Of a DNA stretch of 64,000 nucleotides, positions 41,441 through 50,001 are shown one piece after another. Made by a program: the position numbers and the translations under genes. This DNA is from an uncultured Synechococcus sp. GTDB taxonomy: Bacteria > Cyanobacteriota > Cyanobacteriia > Phormidesmidales > Phormidesmidaceae. Below the pieces are notes generated by a model. That model was given only the letters and a program-made list of their open reading frames with translations, was not told where the DNA came from and ran no database searches. Every line of letters starts with the position of its first letter. Positions within the stretch are counted from its first letter, which is position 1. The stretch covers positions 16,055 through 80,054 of the forward strand of contig CALDSK010000025.1 of the NCBI GenBank assembly GCA_937911865.1, in the 5' to 3' direction.

Positions 41441-42877
41441 TTAGTCGCCCTCAGTGTTTAGCTCTTTCTTGAGTAATAGATAGGCTTGGGTGTATTCAGG
41501 AATTTGGCTGACCGCCTGCTGGTAGCTTGCTCGGTCAGGGAAAACGCCTGCGAAGTAATCCAGCTGATGTAAGTTCGGCAAGAAGGCACCGCCGGTGTCT
41601 GCAACAATGCCGAATCTTATGTTCTGGTCGCCTTCTTCAATCGCGATGATTTTGCCTAGACCAATATTCAAGACATCGCCTGCGAAGGTCACGCCAGGCT
41701 CAATCGGAATTTTGGCGGCGGAGTCGTATCCATAGCCGTTGAGCTGAGTCACTTCCCTAAAGTACCAGTAGCGGCCTTGCTGCCAGGGATCTACGCCTGC
41801 AACGTAGGCAATGCCGTTGTTTCTATCAACGTTGAAGTAGGTTGAGCTGCCATCTGGAAATTCTACGAAGGCGGTGCCCTGCATTAGCGCGTCTTCAAAG
41901 CTTTCGCGGGTGAGGTAGGCCAAAGCTTCTACCTTGCCAAATTCAGCGCCGCCGGGCTCGAAAATGCCGCTGAGCACGTCTTGCTTTGTGTATTGAGTGA
42001 TGAAGTCTTCGTTTTCTAAGTCATCGTTGAGCCTGTAGACAGGAACGTTGAAGGTGTCTGTTCTTTCTCGTGAGCCCTCATGGGTGAAGACGGCATATTT
42101 TGTGATGCGAACGCGTTCTTCGGATAGGTAGGTTGGGTCGTATCCCATCCAGCGAATAACGTCAAAGTTCTGGTTGATGAAGGTGGGATCTTTTAGACGA
42201 GTAGGGCGTCCAGCAGCGATGTCTTCCTGCAAGATTTGAGCCATGAAATCCAGAGTGTCTAAGACGTCGGTGACTTCGATATCTTGGTGAGCTGAAATGC
42301 CGTCCCGTAAAACTTTGAGGTCTTGGCAACCGTGCCGGAAGAAGTAGGCGCGGGTCGCGGCCACAACGCTGAGCATATCTTGCTCGTCGAAGGTAATGGT
42401 TCGGCTGGGCAGCGTAGAGGGTTCTAGAACGTAGTCGGTTCGAACGTCATAGGCTGGCTCTTCTTGCTCGTTAATGACGGTGTAAAACTGGCTGGGTTCT
42501 TCTGTCGCGTCTTCAAGCTCGGATAAGCAGATCCCTAGTCGAATCTCTGAGAGCAGATCTGGCTGATCAACAGCCAAACTGCCGGGCTGCAATTCTGTAG
42601 CAGGTGACTCTGTAGCAGACGGCTCCGTAGTCGGCTCTGGTTGACTATCGCTGTTCACGTCGTCTGACTGTGTAGGCTGCGTGCTGTTATCTGGCTGAGG
42701 TTCTGTATCAGATTCCGAATCGGCCTCTGAATCAGATTCTGAACTGGGCTCTGTATCAGACTCTGTGGGCGCGTTGAGAATGTCGATGAGTTCGCTTGCG
42801 GGGGCTTTGCAACTTTGCCATAGGCCTAAAGCCATAAGAACGGCCAAGCACAGTGAGACGTTAACACGGGTCTTCAT
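41441..42877 (-). CDS. MltA-like (3D-domain) lipoprotein, putative lytic transglycosylase
   Basis: The 478-residue protein starts with a lipoprotein signal (CLAVLMALGLWQSC), then about 80 residues of acidic Ser/Asp/Glu/Thr/Pro low-complexity linker. The C-terminal 330 residues carry blocks that resemble MltA: TFNVPVYRLNDDL, YTKQDVLSGIFEPGG, ALMQGTAFVEFPDGS, and near the end FGIVADTGGAF...LDYFAG, which matches the 3D domain with its key Asp (VADTGGA). If right, it cleaves peptidoglycan in the periplasm. The match is divergent and from memory. It lies upstream of the HicAB genes and is not obviously linked to the glycan locus. Confidence 0.55.
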   Translation of the reverse strand: MKTRVNVSLCLAVLMALGLWQSCKAPASELIDILNAPTESDTEPSSESDSEADSESDTEPQPDNSTQPTQSDDVNSDSQPEPTTEPSATESPATELQPGSLAVDQPDLLSEIRLGICLSELEDATEEPSQFYTVINEQEEPAYDVRTDYVLEPSTLPSRTITFDEQDMLSVVAATRAYFFRHGCQDLKVLRDGISAHQDIEVTDVLDTLDFMAQILQEDIAAGRPTRLKDPTFINQNFDVIRWMGYDPTYLSEERVRITKYAVFTHEGSRERTDTFNVPVYRLNDDLENEDFITQYTKQDVLSGIFEPGGAEFGKVEALAYLTRESFEDALMQGTAFVEFPDGSSTYFNVDRNNGIAYVAGVDPWQQGRYWYFREVTQLNGYGYDSAAKIPIEPGVTFAGDVLNIGLGKIIAIEEGDQNIRFGIVADTGGAFLPNLHQLDYFAGVFPDRASYQQAVSQIPEYTQAYLLLKKELNTEGD

Positions 42878-43021
42878 CTAAACATCCTTACGACTTCGTC
42901 AGCGACTGCTTCAGTATGAACGGTGAAGATGTTGTTACCCATGCCTTTGCATGGACATCCTCTATAGGCATCTTTGCAGTAAGCTACGGCATCTAGCAAG
43001 AGGGCAGATTGCGCTTTTTCA

Positions 43022-43039
43022 CCATAGAACCTGCTATGG
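43022..43039. terminator. Short hairpin after the glycosyltransferase gene
   Basis: CCATAG (43022-43027) pairs with CTATGG (43034-43039). A second hairpin, CCATGC with GCATGG, is at 42939-42954. Neither has a strong U-tract on the minus strand, so terminator function is uncertain. Confidence 0.3.
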
Positions 43040-43047
43040 GTAAAGTT

Positions 43048-44388
43048 TTAAGCTGATAACAAAGCTTTCTTCTCTTTAGGCGCGATCGCACCCACTTTCC
43101 ACTCACTTTGCTCTACAGCTGCCGTCATCAGCTGAGCCAGCTTGCGCGACTCTTCGTCAACATCAAACTGCGCACGCACTTTCGCAACGCCCTGCTCGCC
43201 AAACCGCTGACGCAGCGCGCCGTCTGCTAACAGCGTTTGAATGCGATCGCACAACCTCGCCCCATCGCTCGGCGGCACCAAAAATCCGTTTATCCCATCG
43301 TCTACCAGCTCACTCACGCCAGCGATTTGCGTAGCGACTACGGGCACACCAGACATCATTGCTTCCATCAGCACCACCGGTACCCCTTCTGCAAAGCTCG
43401 GCAGCACAAACACATCCGTTGCTTGCAAAAAGTCTCTGACCGCTGCCTGCGACTGATACCCCACAAACCTCACCTGCGCAGACAAGCCCAACGCCACAGA
43501 TTGTTGCTCTAACAAAGGCCGATCTGGCCCATCGCCCACAACCGTTAAGACAACGTTTGGATTTGTTTTTTTCAGCTGAGCTAACCCTTCTAACAGCACC
43601 GGCAGCCCCTTAACGGCCGCGAGTCGTCCAACAAACAACAGTTGGCATCCTTCACCACTGTGTTTTACCGGCACAAACTGAGCTGGATTAACCCCACAGT
43701 GAATAATGTGCAGCCTGTCCCAAATCTCGTAGGGCGCAAATACCATTGCCTGTGAGCGGCAGTAGTGACTAATGCAAGAGACAAAGCTGGCTCGCTTCAT
43801 TTTCTCATCAATTCGCCAGCGCTGTGGCTCAAAGAAGATTGCTGGACCGTGAAGCGTGAAGCTATAGGTAACGCCGCCTAAAGCAGCCGCCAACATCGCA
43901 ACAGAACAGCTAGTATTGCCAAAGTGATTGTGCAGGTGAGAGAGTTCTCTTTGCTTGATTTGCTCGGCGAGCATGCCCGCTTCAAGAAAATAGAACAGTT
44001 GATACAACAGTCCTTTGAGATCGGGCTGGCGAGTTTTAAGCGCAAGCGCGATCGCACTCAAATACCGCTTCGGCCTCCCTATCATCAACGTCATGTGCGC
44101 CTTGATTAACCCAAAAATATCTGCAGGAACCCCTTTTTCAGAGAGTATGTAAAAAGTCTTCTCGCGTTCGCTGGCCTGCTCTGGCCCTACGATGTGTTTG
44201 TCTTCAGGGCGGCGAACGGCAAAGGTGTGGATGTCGATAGCGTGCGATCGCAGTCCGGCCACTTCTCGTTGAATAAAGGTATCGGTTGCCCGGGGATAGG
44301 TCCCCGTTAAATAAGCAATACGCATTGTTGAGCTAAGGGTTGAACCGAGTGTTGAGCTAAGGGTTGAACCGAGTGTTGAGCCAGTCAT
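43048..44388 (-). CDS. Family 4 glycosyltransferase
   Basis: The 446-residue GT-B protein has RIAYLTGTYPRATDTFIQREV at the N-domain start, HLHNHFG, LLFVGRLAAVKGLPVLLEGL (donor domain start) and VLPSFAEGVPVVLMEAMMSGVP (the E-x7-E nucleotide-sugar motif). It transfers a sugar from a nucleotide donor to a growing glycan on the cytosolic membrane face. The first 21 residues are an odd repeat (GSTLSSTL twice) from a 24-bp duplication. Relatives start at MRIAYLTG (44325). The first ATG (44388) abuts the epimerase stop, so coupling could favour it. Confidence 0.88.
   Translation of the reverse strand: MTGSTLGSTLSSTLGSTLSSTMRIAYLTGTYPRATDTFIQREVAGLRSHAIDIHTFAVRRPEDKHIVGPEQASEREKTFYILSEKGVPADIFGLIKAHMTLMIGRPKRYLSAIALALKTRQPDLKGLLYQLFYFLEAGMLAEQIKQRELSHLHNHFGNTSCSVAMLAAALGGVTYSFTLHGPAIFFEPQRWRIDEKMKRASFVSCISHYCRSQAMVFAPYEIWDRLHIIHCGVNPAQFVPVKHSGEGCQLLFVGRLAAVKGLPVLLEGLAQLKKTNPNVVLTVVGDGPDRPLLEQQSVALGLSAQVRFVGYQSQAAVRDFLQATDVFVLPSFAEGVPVVLMEAMMSGVPVVATQIAGVSELVDDGINGFLVPPSDGARLCDRIQTLLADGALRQRFGEQGVAKVRAQFDVDEESRKLAQLMTAAVEQSEWKVGAIAPKEKKALLSA
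44327..44374. repeat. Tandem repeat, 2 x 24 bp (perfect), at a gene start
   Basis: Two identical 24-bp units (beginning GTTGAGCTAAGGGTTGAACC) and a partial third fill the space between the epimerase stop and the conserved start of the glycosyltransferase. Confidence 0.95.
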
Positions 44389-45435
44389 TTATGCAGCTTG
44401 AGAGACTTTGGCGGGTTCAGGCTCAGCGACCTCGAAATGGTTGCTGTTGTCTAAGCTGCGGGCGATCGCAGCTTCCATTCCGTACCTAGGTTTCCACCCT
44501 AAACACTGTTTCAGCTTCTGATTGCTGTATCGCAATGACTTGAACCGAGCGTGCAGCCGCGCAGGGACCAGTACGCCTGGCAGCTTGGCATTGCCGCCCA
44601 ACAGCTGCATGTTCACAGCCCAAGCCAAATTGCCAATCGCTCGCATCACCGTCCAGTTCACAGGAACAAACTTTGGCGGATTTGGCACCTGCGCCAGCAA
44701 TGCCCTGGCATACTGCCGCTGAGTCGGTGGATTGTCGTCCAATACGTTGATCGTTTGGCCGATGGCGGCTTCTTGCTCTGCGGCCAATACAATGGCGTCT
44801 GCACAGTTTTCTACATAGGAGAGCGGCAGCCGAGAGTAAGCGCCGATTCTCAGCCAAGACGCCTCTCCCAGGCTCGCGCCCAACCGCGCCGTCCACAGGT
44901 TGTCTTTGCCGTAAATTACACCGGGCCGCAGCACGGTCACTAGGCCGCCCTGCCTGCGCTCAAAGTCGCGCACTAAATTCTCTTGCAGCAGTTTGGTCTG
45001 CGCGTATTCATCGCGATAGGCCGGTTCTGTCACCAAAGGAGAAGACTCATTGAGTAAGGTCCCGCTTCTCATATTGATGTAGTCGTAAACAGAGAAGGTG
45101 CTAATAGCCACTAAGCGCTTTATGTTGGCAGTGGTCATTGCCGCCATCAGGTTTTCGGTAGCCAGTACGGTGCCGCCAAACTGCGCGTAGAAGTCACCTG
45201 CTTTGGCAGCGGCCAGATGCAAGACGGCGTCTGTTCCCACAATGCCTTCAGCAATCCCAGCTGGCCTACGCAGGTCGAAACGCACCAGCTCGACTTGAGA
45301 ATGACTTGCCCAGGCAATTGCAGAGACATCCGTGGCCGGGCGTACGACGGCTTTTACCTGATGGCCGCGTCTGAGGGCCGCAGCGACTACATACTTCCCC
45401 AAAAAGCCGGAGGCACCGGTTACTAACAACTTCAT
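44389..45435 (-). CDS. NAD-dependent nucleotide-sugar epimerase/dehydratase
   Basis: From ATG 45435 the 348-residue protein is an extended SDR: LLVTGASGFLGKYVVAAAL (G-x-x-G-x-x-G), then DAVLHLAAAK, the YxxxK site in YAQTKLL and LRPGVIYG. It most likely acts on a nucleotide sugar to make a donor for the neighbouring glycosyltransferases. A GGAG ribosome-binding sequence lies before 45435; a longer reading from 45483 would overlap the upstream gene. It is inside a leftward run with genes on both sides. Confidence 0.85.
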   Translation of the reverse strand: MKLLVTGASGFLGKYVVAAALRRGHQVKAVVRPATDVSAIAWASHSQVELVRFDLRRPAGIAEGIVGTDAVLHLAAAKAGDFYAQFGGTVLATENLMAAMTTANIKRLVAISTFSVYDYINMRSGTLLNESSPLVTEPAYRDEYAQTKLLQENLVRDFERRQGGLVTVLRPGVIYGKDNLWTARLGASLGEASWLRIGAYSRLPLSYVENCADAIVLAAEQEAAIGQTINVLDDNPPTQRQYARALLAQVPNPPKFVPVNWTVMRAIGNLAWAVNMQLLGGNAKLPGVLVPARLHARFKSLRYSNQKLKQCLGWKPRYGMEAAIARSLDNSNHFEVAEPEPAKVSQAA

Positions 45436-45475
45436 TCGAATACTTTCTCCTAGCAAAACAGAATAGACATAAGAG

Positions 45476-46441
45476 CTAAACAAGACTTAGCGGTGCTTCA
45501 GGTCTGCTGCGCGCTTGAGGATGCGTGCTTGTCCAGACGGCAGCCTGCTTTTCGTTTAGCCGACGGGTGGCTTCGCCTTTTCCCTGAGTCAAGCACTGCC
45601 ACTGGTAATCGCGCAAGAACTGACGAAAGGCCAAATCACCATAGCGATCTTGCCGGGTCACCATCGACCGCAAATAGCCATAGAGCATCATGCCGCCACC
45701 GACCACATAAGGCGGCACCATCATTCGATACATGGCGCTCGCGGCCATGTAGGGTAGCCCTGTGCCCATGAAGTACTGACCTGAGCCGTGGCGGGTTCTG
45801 CCGGTAAAAATACTTTTTTGGCTAGAGCCCATAGGCCGCAGGTGGGTAAAGCGCAGGGCGGGCTCATCCCAGCTACAGGCAATCCAACCCAGCATTCGGC
45901 AGCGATGACCGTCAATGCCGTCCCACATCACCTGCCGCACAAAGCCGCCAATTTCTTGAAAGCAGGCTGTGCGATACAGCTTGATCATGCCGACTGAGTT
46001 TTCATCGCCGCAGCGTTCGCTGACAAGGTTGCCGCTCTGACCGATAAAGTAGGGCTTGCCGCTACAGGTGCCTATGCGCGGGTTCGCTTCCATCCGCTCA
46101 ATCAGCGTTTCAAAATAGGTAGGCGGAATGTCTAAATCTACGTCGAGCTTGCAGATATAGTCGTAGTCGTTAGTCTCAAGGGTGCTGTAGCCCGCGTAGA
46201 AGGCTTCTATGACGCCGGGGCCAACGCTCCTTTGGCCGCGATCGCGCCTTTCTATCACCTCAATAAAGTCGTACTCACGCGCCGCTGCCGCAATAATCTC
46301 CTGCGTTCCGTCTGTCGAGCCGTCATCTACAATCACCCACTTGGTTGGCAACAGCGACTGACCCACAATGGCATCAATTGTCGTTTGCACATGTGCCACT
46401 TCATCACGACAAGGGCTAATAAGTACGTATCGCCTTGACAT
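45476..46441 (-). CDS. Family 2 glycosyltransferase
   Basis: The 321-residue GT-A protein begins RRYVLISPCRDEVAHVQTTI and has WVIVDDGSTDGTQEII, the conserved donor-binding DDGSTD. YICKLDVDLDIPPTYFETL carries the DxD-type metal site, and further along come GGFVRQVMWDGIDGHRCRMLG and a basic C-terminus. It should transfer a sugar to a lipid-linked or growing glycan. No clear membrane spans. It is the first gene of the leftward glycan subunit; divergent promoters with the sulfotransferase at 46606 lie in the 164-bp gap. Confidence 0.9.
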   Translation of the reverse strand: MSRRYVLISPCRDEVAHVQTTIDAIVGQSLLPTKWVIVDDGSTDGTQEIIAAAAREYDFIEVIERRDRGQRSVGPGVIEAFYAGYSTLETNDYDYICKLDVDLDIPPTYFETLIERMEANPRIGTCSGKPYFIGQSGNLVSERCGDENSVGMIKLYRTACFQEIGGFVRQVMWDGIDGHRCRMLGWIACSWDEPALRFTHLRPMGSSQKSIFTGRTRHGSGQYFMGTGLPYMAASAMYRMMVPPYVVGGGMMLYGYLRSMVTRQDRYGDLAFRQFLRDYQWQCLTQGKGEATRRLNEKQAAVWTSTHPQARSRPEAPLSLV

Positions 46442-46497
46442 GACGAGAGGCTCCTAACTGATTCAAAGGTCTTACTTCATTAAGAGCTGGTCATCAG

Positions 46498-46539
46498 GCA
46501 AATAGTTCCAAGCAAATAGTTCCAAGAGAATAATTCCAA
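46498..46539. repeat. Tandem repeat, 3 x 14 bp
   Basis: GCAAATAGTTCCAA, an identical copy and one with three changes sit in the divergent promoter region of the glycan cluster. Confidence 0.93.
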
Positions 46540-46605
46540 GCGATAGTCATGGAAACATTTAGTGCACAAGCCCTGTCTTGTGTAACTCAGCAGCAGTAGC
46601 AAGGC

Positions 46606-47703
46606 ATGATGACTTCATTCAGCGCAGAATCAAGCCTGGAGACGGTGGTAAACAGTGATCGCATAACCAGTCAAACTCTCGTTTCCACATTCTCCACATC
46701 ATCATCATCAACGCCGCCGGTGATTGTTGTAGGACTGCCTAGAAGTGGATCGTCATACCTAGCACATGTGCTTTCTTGCTTGGATGATTGGTTTATTTTT
46801 GATGATTTGTATCCTTATCAAAAGGCTGCGATCGCAAACATCACCCCCACCGACGACCTCTCTACAGCTCCCGAACGCCTCAAAAAATTTATTAACCAGC
46901 TCTCCTGGCAGCTGTGGGCCAAAATCAAATACGAAGAGAACTTTCAAGTACCTGACCTCAGCCTAGAAGCCCCCTTCGAAATGGAAGAGGCTTTGATCAC
47001 AGCGCTACAGAAGCAGCCTTCTCTCACCTGGCCTCAAGTGTTAGAAGAGTGGATGATGCGCCTTGCCTTGCATGACAACAAGCACCGCTGGGGTTACAAA
47101 ACACCGCAAGACTTCATGCATATGGATGAACTTGCCCAGCTGTTTCCGGGCGTCAAGTTCATCTACATTCTGCGAGACCCCCGCAACATGATGCGCTCGT
47201 TTAAAAATTTGCCCCGGGTAAAAACAGACGGCAGCCAAGACGGCGAGTCGCGGCAGTACCACCCAGCCGTGTACGCACTGTACTGGAAAAACGCCTACGA
47301 AAAAGTTCAGACCTTTATCCAACAAGGCACAGCCCCAGTAGAAGTCGTCAAGTTTGAAGAGCTGGTACAGGCCCCTGAAGCGACTGCCGAGCGATTAGCA
47401 GCATTCCTAGAAACAACAGTCTCAGGCAACGTCATCACTGAGCGGACCAACGCGTCTGCTAAAAACACTCCCCCCGTCGAACTCACCCCGACCGAAACGC
47501 TTATCTGCGAAAAAATCACAGGCCGCAGCATGCAGGCAGCAGGATACAAGCTGATTCAACCCACGCCTAAGCTTTTAGATATCTTCGATCTCTTAAGAAC
47601 ATCAGCCACCTTCACCCGCTATCAGATTGGGCGAATCATTACTAATAAAAAGGCTAGAACCTCAGTCATCGCCTTTGCCAAAAGCCTTCTAAAGCTAAAG
47701 TAA
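46606..47703 (+). CDS. Sulfotransferase (P-loop, PAPS-dependent) 1
   Basis: The 365-residue protein has the 5'-phosphosulfate-binding loop VVGLPRSGSSYLAHVL at about 45 and the 3'-phosphate site region FIYILRDPRNMMRSFKNL, both standard for sulfotransferases. No signal peptide or membrane span is seen. It should move sulfate from PAPS to a hydroxyl of a sugar, here probably a unit of the polysaccharide. The protein at 47752 shares the plan but differs widely in sequence, which suggests a different acceptor site. Confidence 0.85.
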   Translation: MMTSFSAESSLETVVNSDRITSQTLVSTFSTSSSSTPPVIVVGLPRSGSSYLAHVLSCLDDWFIFDDLYPYQKAAIANITPTDDLSTAPERLKKFINQLSWQLWAKIKYEENFQVPDLSLEAPFEMEEALITALQKQPSLTWPQVLEEWMMRLALHDNKHRWGYKTPQDFMHMDELAQLFPGVKFIYILRDPRNMMRSFKNLPRVKTDGSQDGESRQYHPAVYALYWKNAYEKVQTFIQQGTAPVEVVKFEELVQAPEATAERLAAFLETTVSGNVITERTNASAKNTPPVELTPTETLICEKITGRSMQAAGYKLIQPTPKLLDIFDLLRTSATFTRYQIGRIITNKKARTSVIAFAKSLLKLK

Positions 47704-47751
47704 CAGCGGCTATCAGCTCAGAACGCCACAAACAAAAACTCACCCGTACCC

Positions 47752-48726
47752 ATGTCAGACCTTTCACCTAGTTCAGCCACCGTCGAAGCGCCCATCTTTT
47801 TAGTCGGCTCCGAGCGCTCGGGCACCACGCTATTGAGGCTGATGCTGAACGCTCATCCGCAAGTGACCTGGCTCAATGAGTTTGAATATGCAGTGGGCAT
47901 GGTCTCTGATACAGGTGAGCTTCCAGCGCTTCAGGCCTACTACAGCTGGCTCGATACTCATCGCGTTTTCCGCATGAGCAAAATGACGATTGACCGCAGG
48001 CTGTCCTACCCAGAACTGGTCAATAGCTTTTTGCAACAGCGCTTGGATACGTTCAACAAACCGCTAGTGGGCGCAACCGTTCACCACCACTTTGACCGGC
48101 TGCTCACCCTTTGGCCCCAGGCGAAGTTTATTCACATTGTGAGAGATCCTCGCGCGGTTAGTCGCTCTTGCGTTGTCAAAGGCTGGGCTGGCAATGTGTG
48201 GGTAGGGCTCAACCGCTGGATCGCAGCCGAAAGGCTATGGGATAAATTGAGTCCTCAGCTAGCGGCTGAAAATAAGCTAGAGATTCGCTATCAGGATTTG
48301 GTTGCCAACAATCGTCCGGTGCTTGAGCAGGTCTGTCAATTTGTTGGCGTGGAATACAGTGAACAGATGATGGAATACGTTCACACCACAGACTACGGTT
48401 TGCCCAATCCAAAGCTCATTCAAAACTGGAAAACCAAGCTCACGAAAAGAGAGATTCAGCTGATAGAAGCCCGGGTCGGAGCGAAACTGAGAGAAAGAGG
48501 GTTTACGCTCAGCGGCTATGCGCCAATTAAGCTCGCTGCGCTAGATAAGTTCTATCTAAAGATTCAAAACTGGTGGGCTCGCATTGTCTTTCGCGTTCGG
48601 CGCTATGGCCTTGGCCTAGTGATTGGAGATTTTGTGACACGGCGTATTGGCGCACGCCAGCTCCATCGCCACTACCAGTTAAAAATGAATGAGATTCAGC
48701 TAAAGCAGTTAAAAAAGTCTTGGTAG
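47752..48726 (+). CDS. Sulfotransferase (P-loop, PAPS-dependent) 2
   Basis: The 324-residue protein has FLVGSERSGTTLLRLML (5'-phosphosulfate loop) and FIHIVRDPRAVSRSCVV (3'-phosphate site). It then has the helical core, including LNRWIAAERLWDKLSPQLA and LEIRYQDLVANNRPVLEQV, seen in bacterial sulfotransferase-3-like proteins. It is 48 bp downstream of sulfotransferase 1, so the two are probably cotranscribed. The basic C-terminus (RRYGLGLVIGDFVTRRIGAR) could bind a negatively charged glycan or the membrane. Confidence 0.87.
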   Translation: MSDLSPSSATVEAPIFLVGSERSGTTLLRLMLNAHPQVTWLNEFEYAVGMVSDTGELPALQAYYSWLDTHRVFRMSKMTIDRRLSYPELVNSFLQQRLDTFNKPLVGATVHHHFDRLLTLWPQAKFIHIVRDPRAVSRSCVVKGWAGNVWVGLNRWIAAERLWDKLSPQLAAENKLEIRYQDLVANNRPVLEQVCQFVGVEYSEQMMEYVHTTDYGLPNPKLIQNWKTKLTKREIQLIEARVGAKLRERGFTLSGYAPIKLAALDKFYLKIQNWWARIVFRVRRYGLGLVIGDFVTRRIGARQLHRHYQLKMNEIQLKQLKKSW

Positions 48727-48860
48727 GCCAATTTTCGATTCATTTCTTTTGATTTAGTTTTTATTGAGCAAGTTTCGATTGAGCAAGGGTTTGCAATCAT
48801 CAGTGCTGATTCATTAACCTGAACTGAGATTAAAACTCTGTTATTAACAACCTGTAGCTT

Positions 48861-49910
48861 ATGAACGGTATCGCGTCTTCCCTGGTCAACGGCGTTTTAG
48901 GCATCGACCCGCTGGCTAAATTCATCAAGAATCGCGCTCGCAATATGATGATCGATCGGGCCGAAACGCTAGGCGTGCACTGGCGCGATGAAGTGAAAGC
49001 GCTGCAACGCAGAAAATTGGAAGTCAGTGGATTGGAAGTCAGTGGATTAAAAGAAACTGAATCGGAAGCTACAGGCACTGGCCAGGCCGATAGCGTTCAT
49101 CCGCAGTGGGAAAAGGATTTAGCAGCCGTCACTAACCCTGACACTGTCTATCCTGGCTATTACACTGCCGCCAGCTTTCATGCCTACGAAGAGAGCAACC
49201 TGGGCTGGCGACCTGCCATGGAACTAGACGTAGCCGCGCAGGCTGTTCACGCGCGCATTTGGCCAAAAGGAGACGAACGGGCCGGGCTGCCAGGCGATGT
49301 CAGCCTTCGCAGCAGCTATAACCAAGCTTTAACCAGCATTTTACCGACAGCACCAGAGCAGATTATCGACCTGGGCTGTGGTGTAGGGCTCAGTAGCTTT
49401 ACGCTAAAAACCGCCTTTCCGGCAGCTCAGGTCACAGGCGTCGATCTCTCTCCCTATTTTCTGGCCGTTGCTCAGTACCACCTCGCGCATGGTAGTTCGT
49501 CAGTCAATCCATCAGAACCAGACGCCTCAGAAGATATTCAGTGGGTTCATGCGGCGGCAGAGGACACTGGCATGCCAGCTGAGTCGGCTGATTTAGTGTC
49601 CGCCTGTCTGATGTTTCATGAGCTACCGAGCACCGCCGCTCGTCAGATTATTGCAGAGGCCTATCGATTGGTCAGACCTGGCGGCTACTTCGCCATTATG
49701 GATATGGATCCGGCCTGCCAGACCTTCGCAAAAATGCCGCCCTATGTCTTTACGCTGCTTAGAAGCACCGAACCCTTTCTCGATCAATACCTGACACTTG
49801 ACCTGGCTGAAGCGATAGAAACCGCAGGATTCAGTCAGACTTGCGTGGTGAGCAACAGCCCGCGCCATCGGACAATCGTAGGCAAGAAAGAGGTAGGGAA
49901 AAAAGAGTAA
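48861..49910 (+). CDS. Class I SAM-dependent methyltransferase
   Basis: The 349-residue protein carries the SAM-binding signature IIDLGCGVGLSSFTLKTAF, AQVTGVDLSPYFLAVA, then SADLVSACLMFHELPS and LVRPGGYFAIMDMDP. The N-terminal 150 residues are not standard and include an in-frame duplication LEVSG-LEVSG. It probably methylates a sugar or a lipid in the glycan pathway; an alternative is a general small-molecule methylase. The C-terminus (GKKEV-GKKE) is another 15-bp duplication that runs to the stop codon. Confidence 0.83.
   Translation: MNGIASSLVNGVLGIDPLAKFIKNRARNMMIDRAETLGVHWRDEVKALQRRKLEVSGLEVSGLKETESEATGTGQADSVHPQWEKDLAAVTNPDTVYPGYYTAASFHAYEESNLGWRPAMELDVAAQAVHARIWPKGDERAGLPGDVSLRSSYNQALTSILPTAPEQIIDLGCGVGLSSFTLKTAFPAAQVTGVDLSPYFLAVAQYHLAHGSSSVNPSEPDASEDIQWVHAAAEDTGMPAESADLVSACLMFHELPSTAARQIIAEAYRLVRPGGYFAIMDMDPACQTFAKMPPYVFTLLRSTEPFLDQYLTLDLAEAIETAGFSQTCVVSNSPRHRTIVGKKEVGKKE
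49017..49046 (+). repeat. In-frame 2 x 15-bp perfect repeat in the methyltransferase gene
   Basis: Two identical TTGGAAGTCAGTGGA units encode LEVSG twice. A second duplication of the same size class lies at 49881-49907 at the end of the gene. Confidence 0.93.
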
Positions 49911-50001
49911 TCGAGTAGTCACTATCTTCTTAGGAGAGCATTGATTTTAGAAGAGCATTTGAGCTTGGGAAAGCATTGGAAGAAAACCGGGGACAATTTT
50001 T

